In this document: positions 1 to 11,793 of the stretch, piece by piece
Layout: every line of letters starts with the position of its first letter
Numbering within the stretch: position 1 is the stretch's first letter
From: Sphagnum compactum
Taxonomy: Eukaryota; Bryophyta; Sphagnopsida; Sphagnales
Assembly (NCBI GenBank): GCA_965153455.1
Contig: OZ234501.1
Span: forward strand, 1,612,001 to 1,676,000
DNA length: 64,000 nt
Direction: 5' to 3'
Notes under the pieces: model-generated
Database searches by the model: none
What the model was told of the DNA's origin: nothing
What the model saw: the letters and a program-made list of their open reading frames with translations, nothing else
Program-made: the position numbers and the translations under genes

Positions 1-3000
1 ACCTTTGAGGCTCAAAGTGCTCGAGACTCTGGCCTTGGGTACTCTCATCTTTTCTCTTCCTATTTGTAGCCACTTGTCATTTTCTTCTTCTATTTCACAG
101 TTCTTCCGTGCTCTGACCTGTCCGGCGGATGTTCACGTGTTTTCTTTGTCCTATCTTTGTTTTTATGCTGACCTGATATGTTGCCATCTACTCTTTGGGC
201 CCTTGTCGCTTCGAGTTGTTGCTGCAATCAAATTTACTTCGCTTGATTGTTGCGTGTGTCTGGAGGCATGCATCTCGACTGGCTGTTAACTCCTTGTTTC
301 TCTCCTGCTTACACTCTTTCTAGGAGATCGCTCATCCTGCCATCGTAACGTGCATCTCCCTTGTGAATGAACCGAGACCGGAACCCTGACAATCCTTGCG
401 GGGATATTGTGGCAGCTCCTTGAACATGGCTGCTTTTGCAAAAATATTACAGCAATATGAGAGGGTTGTTTGACTTCTTCCGGCCTTGTTGATCTCCTAT
501 CTCGGATATCATGATCCTATTCAAAGCACAACAGTTTCGGAAAGTCACCGTTTATCCTCCTCCAACTTAGACCGAAGTTCTGGACACCTTGCTTTGGCAA
601 CACAAACAGAGATAGATTTTGAGTATTCGGAGCATGCACAGTGTCTACGTTTTAGCCGACGGCTCGTCTTTCTCGGAGTTTTCTTCTTGTGCTGCAAGCC
701 TGGGAGGATGAGTTTCTCCGAATGGACGATGCGTTTTTCACAACTTTTGCTCACAATAGTTGCAATGAGATTTGTTTCTCGGTTACGAGTGTTTCGACTA
801 CTTTGGAGTGGTCGGGTGCTCTTTTCATACGACAGTTGCCGGGGGTTGGTGCAGGTCACCGGTTTGTTTATAACTCAAAGCTATATGCATCATGTGGATC
901 GTGCTGACATCAATTCCTCCGAGAAGGTTGACGACTCTTGTTCCTGATCTGCAAGGTCAATTCTGCAACTATTGAGACGGCTGATAGAAGGACTGGTCTG
1001 AATTGGTCGACAGCTAGGAAGAACATTTGAAACCTGTATGATATATGAACTGGAAAAAATGTGGACTTCTGAAAGTGTACGATTTGCTTGGATATGGCAG
1101 ATAAGTCAACTTATGGGGAAGGTGGAGGTCACATTCGCAGAGCGTTTCACGTCAGGTAATCAGCAGCAGGCCGTGGCAGCACTGAGACCCATTCACCGAA
1201 CAGCCCCTCACCGTCTGACGTATTTACCGGGTATGATAAAAATCATTACCGTTGTCGAACACGGGTTCACATTTTTAGTGGTTTTGTATGGAGGCATCCC
1301 TTTCACCTTAAAGAGCCAAATCCAAGTGCATAAATTGTTGCTGTCGGTGCATTCATAAGGTTGATACGTTCGTGAGGCAAGAAGCGTCGGAGCCTCCCAT
1401 GTTGTGCTGTGGTTGTATTACTTACGGAAAATTTGAAGCTCGTTGAGATCATCCGTAGATTTCCGGTTCCGTAGATTGGGGATCAGGACTGTCGGAATGG
1501 ATCCTTGTAGTTTCTTTCAGCGGTTTGGTGGTTTTTCTGGCAGGTTTGCTTGGTGTGAAGTTTAGGGCATTTGGAGGGTGTTCACTGTGTTTCTGTTGCG
1601 ATGATGCATGAGTTTTTTGCAATGAAGATCTGGGGGCAGAGCATCTGAATGACCTAATAACCATCTACTATTAGAGACAATCCAGATTTTGATCAGGAAA
1701 TAAATGAGGCAGCAAGTGTTTTACTGCACACAACATCTATGTTTTACATACATACATGACTGCACTTTTTTTCTAATGGAATTCTTGAAACTCTATAGCT
1801 ATGTATGTGTGTAGGATTGCCGATTGTAGTAATGGATGAGTTGAAATTGATTTCTTGCTTAGCATCTGGAGATTTGCAATTGTGTCAGAAGAAGCAATTG
1901 TGCTCATGAGGCAAGCTGCAGCTTGAGTTGAGTTGAGAGAGTTTTTGGAGGTCTTTTCTGCTGACTAGGAGAACATGACGTATGCAATGTTGTTTCATGG
2001 TGATTCTGGTGATTCTGGTTTCACTTCAAGTTCTTGATGATGCCTTACAAGCTTTGGTAATGCAGTAGTGTATAGTAGAACCACATTTTGCAAGTGGATG
2101 GAGAAAAGGGAAGATGTTGTTGATACAAGCGGATTATGCTACTACTGCAATGCTCATATGCCTAAGTATTCAGGGTTCAGTTTCTTGCTAAGCTTCAGGA
2201 AATCCATGTACTACTTCTGAACTCTTTGAATGATACTATGTTTTTTCTGGCTTTGCTAAATCAAGATGTTGCGCAACTGTGTAGGTTGTACAGGGTATGC
2301 AGCATCAATATGCTGGACTTGTAGCAGTGTCCTCACAAGTCTCAAGTTGCGCTTATGGTATTCTGTCCTTATGGTCCAAGCCCTTAGATTTATAGTTTAG
2401 TCTGTGTTTTGGCTTTTGGATTGTGGGCTGTATGCTTCCTGGTTCTTGTTATTGAAACAGGGATCTTTGAGAATTTGACTGTTGTTCATATTGTTGAGCC
2501 TCCTTTGTGACTGGAATTAGGGTTTGAATAATACACATTTGTGAGAATGCCCTTTTTTCTATAGTGCGGTTGTATGCTAACTGGCTCTTCTGACTGGCTT
2601 GTTTACAGCTCAAAGTGATGGCTCCATGTGTGATGCTTGCAGCGCTCCTCGGCATCGGCTTTGGCAGTCTTAGGTAGGCTAATGATTGCCTCTCCATAAC
2701 ACAAAAATCCCAAAAAATCAATACTGAGTTTGGTTGATCTCCTCTCTCTCGCTTCTCTTTCTGTCTTGACCACAGGGATAAAGCAAACCTTTAATCCTGA
2801 ATTGACCATTTTGTGGTTGATCTCTCTACTCTAGTTGGAGATCCAACGGTTGGATCTCCACATGGCCAATACAATAGAATGTAGGACTTGAAATTATGTA
2901 TCAAGTACTGCCATCAGATCTAAAGTCTACTTGGATCTCCGGTTAGATTGAAATACATCAGTGAGCCCCTTGACCACCAATCCACCCTCTGTTGCAAAGG

Positions 3001-3140
3001 CAGGACTTTTAGCACATGTTCTGTGAATTAGTGGTGGACTCGCCCACTGATGGTCTTGAGAGAAACTGAAAGGAGAATTGAAGCAGTAGTGTGTCATCAA
3101 CAGTATAGGTTGAAACTTATTACTTAGCTGATTTTTTCTT
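1..3140. other. Gene-like composition, no recognised gene
   Basis: The first part (about 1-1660) is less AT-rich than the rest of the window. It holds open frames of 153 codons (486-947, plus strand) and 106 codons (1038-1358, plus strand). Neither translation matches a family I know, and neither has a clear splice context. The frame at 689-907 (72 codons) looks slightly more protein-like but is also unrecognised. From about 1700 to 3140 I see only short frames and T-rich, intron-like sequence. This could be UTR or intron of a gene that extends off the left edge. Confidence 0.3.
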
Positions 3141-3332
3141 GTAAGTGAGGTGCTGCAGCAAGTGGATGCAGAGATGGTGACAACCAGCTGCTGCATCAGG
3201 ATTGGAATTGTGTACACAACTTTGGAAGCACCCATGGAGAATACACAAGGAATTGTCGTTGCCGGACGGTGTACCATGGTGTCATTTCAGGGCTTGAAAG
3301 TAGGAACCGTAGAGTCGATTTTGAACATATGG

Positions 3333-3396
3333 TCATCGGCATTGCGATCTGCCTCTCTTTCAAAGCTTGCAGCATCTACTCGTGCATTCTCCTCAG
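3333..3396 (+). pseudogene. Possible first exon with mitochondrial presequence
   Basis: The frame reads SSALRSASLSKLAASTRAFS followed by S and then G across the junction. This is rich in Ala, Ser, Arg and Leu with no acidic residue, which is typical of a plant mitochondrial targeting peptide. It runs into a GT splice donor at 3397 (CTCAG|GTACAC). An ATG lies just upstream at 3329-3331, but it is out of frame with the presequence, as if two bases after the start codon had been lost. No mature protein follows in the next kilobase, so I cannot name the gene. What is seen is the composition and the donor. The role as a targeting exon and the two-base gap are inference. It could also be a chance Ser/Ala-rich frame. 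Confidence 0.35.
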
Positions 3397-3892
3397 GTAC
3401 ACTACTGAGCAAAATATTTTCTTCCTCTCTGGGATGCTTCTTTACCTACTTGAAAACTGTAGCAGAAGCTGCATTGAAAATTGCCGGTGTTCTGTAATTG
3501 CAATGGGAGAGTTTCTTTTGTTGTGATGTGCTACGTTGTGCACGTTATGGAGATAATCCTAACAAGGTAAGATCCTGTGCCAATTTTTTCTCTAGATGTG
3601 CTGGTTATGGTACGAGTTCTCCTCAAAATATTCTCTTAAACTTTGCTTGAAATACTAGTATGTCCTCTGGAGATGGTGATCGGAGGATAATGGCATTTTC
3701 TTTTGGTTGTAAGGTAGTTGGTCGCTACCATAGATGCTGTTGTTGAAGGTCATTGAACGTGTGTGTGACTTTTGCTATTGTTCAAATCGCTCCCAAACCT
3801 TCTTTATTTTCTATCTAGTTTCCTTTTTGTTTGCATGGTATTGGATCTGAAATCATACAGAGTGTGGCATGTTTTTTAGTTATCGCGGATGC

Positions 3893-4133
3893 ACACCTCC
3901 TGATCGGCTGTATGGCATTACAGACCGCTCGATCAATGACGATCGCGGTCTGTAAGGGCCAATTGGCGTGGGCTGTATGGCAGTGCAGACCGTTCGCGGT
4001 CTGTAAGGGCCAATTGGCGTGGGTTGTATGGCAGTGCAGACCGTTCGCGGTCTGTAAGGGCCAATTGGCGTGGACTGTATGGCAATGCAGACCGTTCGCG
4101 GTCTGTACGGGCCAATTAGCGTGCAGGAGGTGT
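3893..4133. repeat. Hairpin repeat with 10-bp terminal inverted repeats and 51-bp tandem units
   Basis: The element starts with ACACCTCCTG (3893-3902) and ends with its exact reverse complement CAGGAGGTGT (4124-4133). Inside are three 51-bp tandem units. Each contains the perfect hairpin CAGACCGTTCGCGGTCTG, at 3986-4003, 4037-4054 and 4088-4105, with a TTCG loop. A longer, bulged version of the hairpin sits at 3921-3952. Most units also carry the palindrome GCCAATTGGC. Related 139-bp copies lie near 20.1-20.9 kb. Both strands stay open across the repeat because 51 is divisible by three, so the long frames here (for example 3815-4291, minus strand) are by-products. I do not know a named family with this structure. 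Confidence 0.8.
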
Positions 4134-4238
4134 TCACCTTCGATTCTTAAAAAATGGAACCTCACGAACCCAAGGTTTGCAGTCAGTTTTTGTAAATACT
4201 TACAAAATACCTGCAAAAACTGACTGGGAAAGAACGAA

Positions 4239-5055
4239 TCATCAGAAAAAATATTAGTAATTTTTTTCGTTTTGTGGAAATGAAATTTCATTTTTTAATT
4301 ATTATTTAGAAAACCTTTTTGAAAAGTAAAATGAAAAAGAAATTGAAAAAAGAAAAAGAAAAGGAATGCAAAAAACATAAAAAAAGAAGAAAGAAAGATT
4401 GAAACAAAAAAAATAAAAATAAAATGGGGATCTTATATTCTTATATAGTAAACGACGTCGTGGACGAAATGAAGCTTTCCATTCATTTGTCCGTCGCGTC
4501 ATCCATCCTGTCATTCGTTCCGTCATCCATCCAAACACAACAAATATATATCTTAAAAAGGGACCCTAAATGTACCCATTTCCCCGTCCTCCTTCCACCC
4601 TAAACCCATATATCTAGGGGAAAAAATGTACCCATTTCCCCCCTCCCCCTCAACAGTAAAAAAAAAATTAAAAAAATGCATCAAGGTGCACCCCTAAACC
4701 CCCCCCCCCTCGCATAATCAACCCAATATAAACCCTGGCCCTTCTCCACAGTAAAAAATAATTTCCTAAAACTTACAAGCAGTTAAAAAAGTAACAAAAA
4801 AGTAACAAACATTACCCCTCTCAGCAATAAAAAGTAATTTACAAAACTTACGAGCAATAAAAAAGTAACAAACCTTACCCCTGTTTCAGCAGTAAAAAGT
4901 AACTTATAAAAGTTACGAGCAATAAAAAAAGTAACAAAAAATAACAAAAAGTGAAAAAAGTCAACAAAAATAGCCCCCCACTACGCGAAAACAGCCCTTC
5001 CCTACGCACCCTTTTTGGTGGTCAAACAGCCCCCCAGCCCCCGTCCCTGCGGGCA
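4239..5055. repeat. Dispersed repeat of about 0.8 kb, copy 1
   Basis: This stretch is repeated almost base for base at 21957-22700. Shared landmarks are the start CAGAAAAAATATTAGTAAT, an A/G-rich block, a CATCC/GTCC block near 4480-4530, runs of C near 4700, degenerate units of the type AGTAAAAAGTAATTTA...CTTACGAGCAGT, and a GTCAAACAGCCCCC-type tail. Related tail sequence also occurs at 7778-7870 and 8680-8870. No coding potential is visible. It follows about 100 bp after the hairpin repeat, and the second copy also lies downstream of hairpin repeats, so the two may travel together. Confidence 0.75.
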
Positions 5056-7777
5056 TAGTGGCCAGATCATACGTATAGGGACTTTGGTTCTTTGACCAAT
5101 CAATGCCCCCTACCCTACATCCTCCCGTTATTACGTAGAATAAAGAATCCTATTCATTTCAATATTTTAACCCGACCGAATTATATGTTTAACGATTGAC
5201 TGATACAATTTGTGCTATTTTTCGTTCCATCCACAAAACTACACTATTTAGTCCCATTGATTATGCTTTCACCTCCTATTTTTTTTGAATTCCAAAATAA
5301 TGTGATAAATGCACGATGACATTGTTTGAAAAAAAATGAAGAATGTGAAGTACAAACATGAAGTAATATATTGAGTATGATTCGTGAGTCATTAATTATT
5401 CTTAATTAAAAGCTCAAATTTCTTATTGAATTCCTCCTACTACGTATGAATTAACAACTGACCTATATTAGCTTTAATATTCCTAAGTGACCTATATCCC
5501 CTCCACGTTAGTCCATGTAAGTTATATTTTTGTCCTTGAATTCTTTTTTTACTAGTAACAACTAAGGAGCCCATTCATTCAAAAAGATTGAAATTGACTT
5601 CAACACGTCATTTTCTATTGAAATTGGACGTTCTGAGGGAGTGACTCACATAAACATTCACATTTTACCGAGGTGGGAAAGAGCCGGCAATGAATCAAAG
5701 TTCTCGTTCCAGGTGAGAGCACTACGTTGTCAAGTCAGATGGTAGGCACGGCAATCTCTGAATTGATGCACCCAGAAGATGCAACTTGTGATTTCATTTC
5801 TCGTAGCCCCGGTCAACATGACTTACTCCTTCCATGTCTGCGGTCCCCTCAGCTGCCGTACCTGCGAGGACTGGAGCAGCTCTTGCTCTCAAATCTGCAG
5901 CCAATACGGGTGCTCTGTACAGTGAACTTACACCCAGTGAAATGCAATAAACTCACCGAGTGTCCTTTGGAATTTGTTACATCCTCTCAGGACCTAGTTC
6001 GATGCTCACTTTGGCAACGTTAACAATATTCTGAAGACGATCAGGACATGTCGGATGGTAACAGGCTGCTACGGAAGGAAGAGAATAAATTCAGATCCAA
6101 TATCAAGTCTTTAAAGCCTCTGATCTTTATTCAACCTTCGATCAGTTGTGGACGTGAATTCCACCCTCCAGAGTTACCCACAGAATACACTTTGATTTCC
6201 GTTAACCGAGTGGCATTAAGTATGCAAAGAGCCTAATTTGTACAAGACTGAGTTGCTTCCTTTTTTTATGTCACAAACAGATGGTGCTCAAAGCCAGTGG
6301 GTTTATTGAGAGCCCAGGGGTTTATCCTCTGCTGAACTTATGATGTGAACTTATGGTCTCTTCACTTCTGAAATGTAAGCTGCCCTCACTTTTTAGGTGG
6401 TAACATCATGTCTTTTAAGGTGCTGTCAGAATATGTTACAAGAATTCTAACAGGTCATTATGAAGAGGCTGACTTATCCATTCCCTCATTACTACTATGT
6501 TGTTGCAACATTGCATCCTCTACGTTCAACAATGCACATGCAATGCAAATATGATGTTGAAAAAAAATGAGTACAACATAAATTCAAAATATAGACAACA
6601 TGAATATAATATAGAATCAATACAATAATAGAGTTTGTAACCATATTGTAACAACATTGTATCATTTACAATTAAAAGTGCATATCCAATACAATCACAA
6701 TATTAATGCAATATCATTACAATATTGACATAATGTGAATACAACATGTCAAACAACAAAAATACAATGCAAATACAGTGCTACATCATTTATCATTTAA
6801 ATAATACCAAAATTAAGTCAATACAATCTAAATTGTTTCAATGCCTATTTTACACGAACAAAGCACTAAACCTTGGACATCTTGTAAAAGTATTGTGAAA
6901 GTATCTAAATAGCACTAATACAAAGAGGTCCCCACTTTGTGATGCTAATTGCCCGAGGTACTATGGTATATTACCTTAAAGTAGGTGGAATACGAGCAAA
7001 ACAACTAGTCATTACGGTTAGCTGAGGTTTAAAACCCGAGGATACCTATTTTTTGTCCGCGGTCATTCATCCTTCGTGATGGATTGGTGGGTGCTTTGGT
7101 GGGCGCTTGGTCATTTTGGCTTCGTAATCCTACTTTTATGAAGGATCTTATTTTTCCGAGTTTTTAATTTGTGTGAAATTTGGAAATGGGATGTAATTTT
7201 CTCATTGGGGGCTTTTTGGGAAAATTTTCAAACAACTTCTCCCAAAAAAGTAAGGAATTAAAGCTCGATTCGCCGTATTTAAACTCTCTGCTCTTATGCA
7301 AATTGAAAAAGTCCTAGAAACAATTTGGAGAAAAAAATCTTAGATTCCTATTCATCGAATAGCTACTCTTGGTGGAATCCTCGGAGATGATGGTTGCCAA
7401 TGTGGCCGCATTGCAAAATTGAATAAATAATAGTCTTCCAAATCGAGTAACCACATCAAAAAATATCCTATCTTTTTTTCTTCCAAAAAACTGAAGAATA
7501 GATTGAATACATGGTAAATTCAATAACACCGTGACCAAAAGTTCGTTGTCCTCCTCTGTTGTAATCAACAAACTTGATGAACTTGAATAGAATGCAAAGC
7601 CTAAAAAACAATACCCAAATATTTTGGCTCTTTATCCCTACAAGGTGAACTCAACTTTATTTCCTTACATATTCTGGCAATTTTTTTGAAAAAAATCCCA
7701 AGAACCTTTCACGAGGTCGACAGCTCATTTCAAATTTTGCAATAATCTTGGAGTTTGGAGCCTAAAACATTAGGTTA
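5056..7777. other. No recognised gene
   Basis: AT-rich sequence. The segment 5690-6240 is more balanced in composition and holds frames of 98 codons (5727-6023) and 62 codons (6048-6236) that I do not recognise. It may be a decayed exon. From 6500 to 6880 the sequence is a loose ACAAT/CAATA-rich tract. Nothing else stands out. Confidence 0.4.
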
Positions 7778-7962
7778 AAACAGCCTGGCATTATTGCGCT
7801 AGGTTTTTATTGTGGTCAAACGGCCTCCGGCCTGCGACCTTATGAGTGTAATGCCCGGACCAGGAGTTCTGTATGTCACTTTATTGTTTTTGTGAGGACC
7901 GGACATGATTCTAGCCAGGTTGTGGATAGTACGACATGAATTCATGATCTTCGAATTCTGGT
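7778..7962. repeat. Direct repeat, left copy flanking a LINE fragment
   Basis: This roughly 185-bp stretch is repeated in the same orientation at 8772-8964. Both start AAACAGCCTGGCATTATT and share CCTCCGGCCTGCGACCTTAT and the later GTGTAATGCCCGGA. The copies clearly differ, by point changes and a small indel. They bracket the reverse-transcriptase remnant. Their first part resembles the tail of the 0.8-kb repeat at 4239-5055. They could be a tandem duplication or the borders of an older insertion. Confidence 0.65.
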
Positions 7963-7970
7963 TGCCGACC

Positions 7971-8546
7971 AAGTATTGCTTTCCTTCATGTGGTACCTGG
8001 CAGCCTGTTGGAACCCTCCATCCGAGGATGTGCAACCAGATCTGAAGAGTAGTACCAAACTTCATTTGGGGAGGAAAGGCTTCCCACGCATTGGTCGAGG
8101 TCAAATGGGATTCTCTTGCACTTCCCTTGTTTAGCGGTGGCCTAGGGATCATAGACCCCGAAGCACAATCTGAAACACTTCTTGCCAAACTTATGGTGAG
8201 AGGACTTGCCCCGGGAAGAGAACCCTGGAAAGAGGTTGGAATGGCCACTTGGAATGCCATTAATTCCCTTCGGTCCACGCGGGACCCTAGTATTCAAGCT
8301 AGGATTCATCAAGCCTTTAGGGCGGAATGGTGTCACTTAGGCATCTTTGGGGTTGATTGCGCCACCATCGTCTGGTGCTTCTTGCCCCCCTCCGTATTTC
8401 TTGGATTTCTTTCCTGTTTGATGGGGCTGTTGCCTCCCTCCCCTTCTCGGGGTCTTTCCCTCAACTTTTCATACATGAAACCTGGCTCCCCATGGATTTG
8501 GTCTGAAAATATGGTCGAGCCGACTTTAATGAAAGTGTCCGCCTAA
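7971..8546 (+). pseudogene. LINE (non-LTR retrotransposon) reverse transcriptase remnant
   Basis: The 3' part of a LINE-type reverse transcriptase is readable in two frames. Upstream (about 7971-8045) the frame gives SFMWYLAACWNPPSEDV, the typical stretch before the conserved FIWGG motif. After a frameshift near 8045-8055 the frame continues PNFIWGGKASHALVEVKWD, then LPLFSGGLGIIDPEAQSETL, then LAKLMVRGLAPGREPWKEV. The GGLGI.DPEAQ and LL.RGL.PG.EPWK motifs are characteristic of plant and moss LINEs between the RT core and the C-terminal zinc-binding region. The catalytic YXDD part and the endonuclease are absent. The residues after about 8240 no longer look like the family. It is a truncated, dead copy. 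Confidence 0.8.
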
Positions 8547-8589
8547 TGACGACTTCGCAACCTGTTAGGTAGATGGTGGTGATGGGTTT

Positions 8590-8610
8590 AGGGTTTAGGC
8601 CCTAAACCCT
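8590..8610. repeat. Telomere-motif inverted repeat
   Basis: AGGGTTTAG (8590-8598) and its reverse complement CTAAACCCT (8602-8610) face each other across three bases. AGGGTTTAG is the plant telomere-type heptamer in permuted form (also called a telobox when found in promoters). Confidence 0.7.
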
Positions 8611-8771
8611 GGGCGCACCCCCTCCCCCCGAACGATCGCAAAACAAATCGAAACGACTCGCCGTGCCCCCTTAGACAGTAAAAAGTAATTTACGATAGTT
8701 GCCAGTACTCAAAAGAAAGTAACAAAAAGTGGAAAAAAAAAGTCCCAAAATAAAAACTTGGCATTGCACTG

Positions 8772-8964
8772 AAACAGCCTGGCATTATTACACTGGGTTT
8801 TTCTTGTCGTCAAACAGCCTCCGGCCTGCGACCTTATGAGTGTAATGCCCGGATCGAGAGTTCTGTACGTTGTTGTTTGTCACTTTATTGTTTTCGCGAG
8901 GATCAGACATGATCTAACGAGGTTATGGATAGTACGGCACGAATTCACGGTCTTCGAGTTTGGA
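8772..8964. repeat. Direct repeat, right copy flanking a LINE fragment
   Basis: This is the partner of 7778-7962. It is preceded at 8680-8760 by AGTAAAAAGTAATTTACGA-type units like those inside the 0.8-kb repeats at 4.2 and 22.0 kb, so it belongs to the same repeat family. Confidence 0.65.
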
Positions 8965-11424
8965 GCATTTGACCCAGGTGGGACATATGATGTCACGTTC
9001 TCCCCTTGGGCGCATTGACGCTTTCATCGTGACATTAGATTGGGTCAGAGCTGCCATCCCCTTTTGCTTCCCACGAATGCTTCCTCCTTTCTAGATTCCC
9101 ATTCTCTTTTCCACGAAAATAAGCCGGACCTAGCCCTTTATTGTAAGGTGTTTTTCGCTTTTACAATATCCTTTTCATGTTTTTTAAAACTATGACATGA
9201 CACCTTTTTAAGAGTTGCATGGCCTTGCTCACCTGCCTAAAAGCATTAATGAAATTTTTAGACCTTTTCAACACGTTGTGGAAGCCTTCGGGATGGCCCC
9301 GGAAACCCTTGAAGCTAGGGTTCAAATCTTGGCAGAGGATTCGGCCTCATCCGTAGGTGAAGCCGTGGAATCCCCTGCAGAGGGTGAAACTAATTTGGTT
9401 GAAGGTCCAGCCTCTGGGATGGGTGGACGAAGTCCGGTGCTTGCATTCTCTTCCGCTCCGGCGACACCCACCTTCTTTAGAATAGTGACACGAATGCTGG
9501 CCTTCCGCACTCCTGTAACTTCCTTGCCTTTTTTTTCTTGGGATGATGACCTTGCAACATGCTTAGAAAACGAGATCTAGTTTTTTGTCCCGATCTGCTT
9601 AGCTTGTGTCTCAGTGGACGTATTGATGATTGATCCATACTTTTATTGCGCAAAATATGACCGACCGCTCCCCTCCTTTCTTGATTTTTATTTTAGGCTT
9701 CTATGTTGGGGAATGCCCCCCTGTTCTGAAAAAAGATTGGTTGTGGCCTAATCTTTTATGTTGGGGATTGCCCGAGGTTCTAGAAATATTCTTCGGCTCC
9801 TCCATGTGACTCCTTCTGAGGAAAAAACTATGACTGCACCCCTTCTTAATTACTACGATGATGGATAATTACCTTCTGTTTATAATGGGGGTGACTGTCT
9901 GGGCTGGAATGGGTGACCCACCATTTTGGAAGTAAATTATTTATGTGGCCCATCGGAAGGATTAGTGTGGTATGGTTTCTTTCTCGAGGGGGGCCGGTGT
10001 CTCTATGTTCCCCCTGTATTATCCATAACCCCTCATTTTTTATCGCTACGCTGTTTGCTTCGATCGACTTCCATGTATATAAATTGTACAGAAGAGGGGG
10101 GGAAGGGTCAAAATGAAACATCATAAAACATGTTTTTATTTTGGGAAAGAACCGTGTTTCCACTTCTGTGTTATGGGAGGCCCCCCCTATTCCAAACATA
10201 TTTTGGTGGTGCCCTCATCCTATGGCTATTTCTGAGATTTTCACGTTAAAAAAATCGCGTCTGCACCTGCGCTTGGGTAAACAAATAAACCGACAAACCC
10301 GGTACTAAATAAGTTAATAAATGAAGTGGGTAGCGAATATTATCGTTGCAAGGACAAAGTCAAAAGATTTTTAAAAAATAAAAAATACTTACTTATTGAC
10401 TCAATTTGTTTTTAATAAATGACAATGTCAAAATAATTATTTATTAACGGAGGGGAAAAGTCAAAGAGGTTGAATTCAGGCAAAGAAAATAAAATACCTA
10501 TTAATAATAAAAAAATATCAGGCGATTTCTAGGAAGGCCACTGAGTTGAAAAAAAAAGGTAAGCAGGTAGGTAGGTAGGCAGGCGGGTAGCTAGGTAGGG
10601 AGGGAGGTACCTAGCTGAGTAGGAAGGTACTTACTATATAGGTCTAGGAAACATCACTGTCCATCAACGAGATAAAAAAACCATGTGCCACTATCGATTT
10701 TGAAACAAGGAAGGCCACATTTGCTACCGATGGAGATTGCAACACAACATTGATGAAAAAGAAAGAAATGTCATTAAACCCAGGAGCAGACTTTGGCAAT
10801 TTGCAGTTACACCACCATTTGTATGACCAGCACCATCAAATTGAATACACCTCATGACACTCTTATGACAGAAAAGTTGATTCTTCAAACCATACACAGG
10901 CTTCATGTGTATGGAAGGGCAAAAGGAAACACAGCCTCCGTGTGCACATGTTGTAGATACATCTGCAATGATGTCCAGATGGACAAGATACGTTGCTGCA
11001 AACTCTCAAGGTCTGTACTTAGACATTGCAAATTTTGTCATATCTTTTCAATTCCGATCAACCTACATACGTAATTTGTGGGCTCATGACTGACTGATCT
11101 TGGATGCAATCTTGTTCCGCTGAACTTGCAACTCCAGAATATTCAATAGGATAATTGCATTGCCCAGAGAAACCTACCAGAAGCATCAAAATTTATACCA
11201 TCCCAATTAGAGAACCGTCAATGTTTTCCTTGGATCTGGCAGCTGGCAACCAGGCGCTGTTTCGGCCAGTATTTATTCGAATGCTCTTTGTGTGTTGAAA
11301 CACTTCACACCCAAAAAAAAATTGCACCTATTAGTACTCTTTCCAGAGACCCCAGAAGAGACATGAAATCCAGTATCTTTATAACATGCACTACGCAAAG
11401 TTAGACTGCAAATTGCATATACAG
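8965..11424. other. No recognised gene; GGTA-type microsatellite
   Basis: An open frame of 121 codons (9215-9580, plus strand) begins MHGLAHLPKSINEIFRPFQH and is Ala/Glu-rich; I do not recognise it. From 10555 to 10640 there is a degenerate (GGTA)n tract with GGGA variants. The frame at 10905-11093 reads RWTRYVAANSQGLYLDIANF. It might be an exon, lying upstream of the hydrolase exons, but this is uncertain. Confidence 0.35.
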
Positions 11425-11602
11425 ATACTGCTTCACCGAGCAGAAGTACTTTGGGTTTGGTCATGATCTCTATCTTATTACGCATCATTGGGGCTTCGAG
11501 ATCACTGATGTGCCAAAAGTGTTTCATGGTCCAGTGCATATCTGGAATGGTGATGAGGATTCGCTTGTCCCAATCAATTTCCAGCAATGCATAAAAAAAC
11601 TG
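11425..11602 (+). pseudogene. Alpha/beta hydrolase fragment, penultimate exon
   Basis: Following a CAG acceptor at 11422-11424, the frame reads YCFTEQKYFGFGHDLYLITH and continues HWGFEITDVPKVFHGPVHIW, then NGDEDSLVPINFQQCIKKL. It ends at a GT donor (CTG|GTCCGC). The VHIWNGDEDSLVP segment matches the late beta-strand and catalytic aspartate loop of plant alpha/beta hydrolases (often HLWHGDEDxxVP), and the WGFE stretch precedes it as in that group. The phase is 0, and it joins in frame with the next exon at 11794. No earlier exons with the nucleophile elbow (GxSxG) were found upstream. The fragment is therefore 5'-truncated or its other exons are too diverged for me to see. Confidence 0.6.
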
Positions 11603-11793
11603 GTCCGCACCTGTTTCTCTTGTTGCTTAGTGTAACATGTGTCAGAGTTCAGTATGAAGGCAAATTTGTGATGTACTTAAAGCTCCCGATTATGAAACCA
11701 GCTGGGAGAAGGGATTTGTGCACTGTGGCAAGGGAGAGGAGCTAGAGAGTTGTTCCTTACACCATGTCTTGTTTCTATGTGGATGCCCAACAG

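Noticed and set aside
3893-4133. Regular repeats resembling a CRISPR array
   Set aside because: Units are contiguous 51-bp tandem copies with no unique spacers, and the DNA is eukaryotic.
3815-4291. 158-codon minus-strand frame with repeated HANWPLQTANGLHCHT
   Set aside because: Produced by translation of the 51-bp hairpin repeat; the period is divisible by three so all frames stay open. The same peptide recurs at 20 kb for the same reason.
5727-6023. 98-codon frame in a locally balanced stretch
   Set aside because: No domain or splice context recognised in any of its three plus-strand readings.
7778-8964. A small LTR element around the RT fragment
   Set aside because: The RT motifs are of LINE type, and the direct repeats do not begin TG or end CA and lack LTR signals.
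9215-9580. 121-codon Ala/Glu-rich frame after the LINE remnant
   Set aside because: No recognised motif or splice context; the minus strand is open over the same stretch. Kept only as a note.
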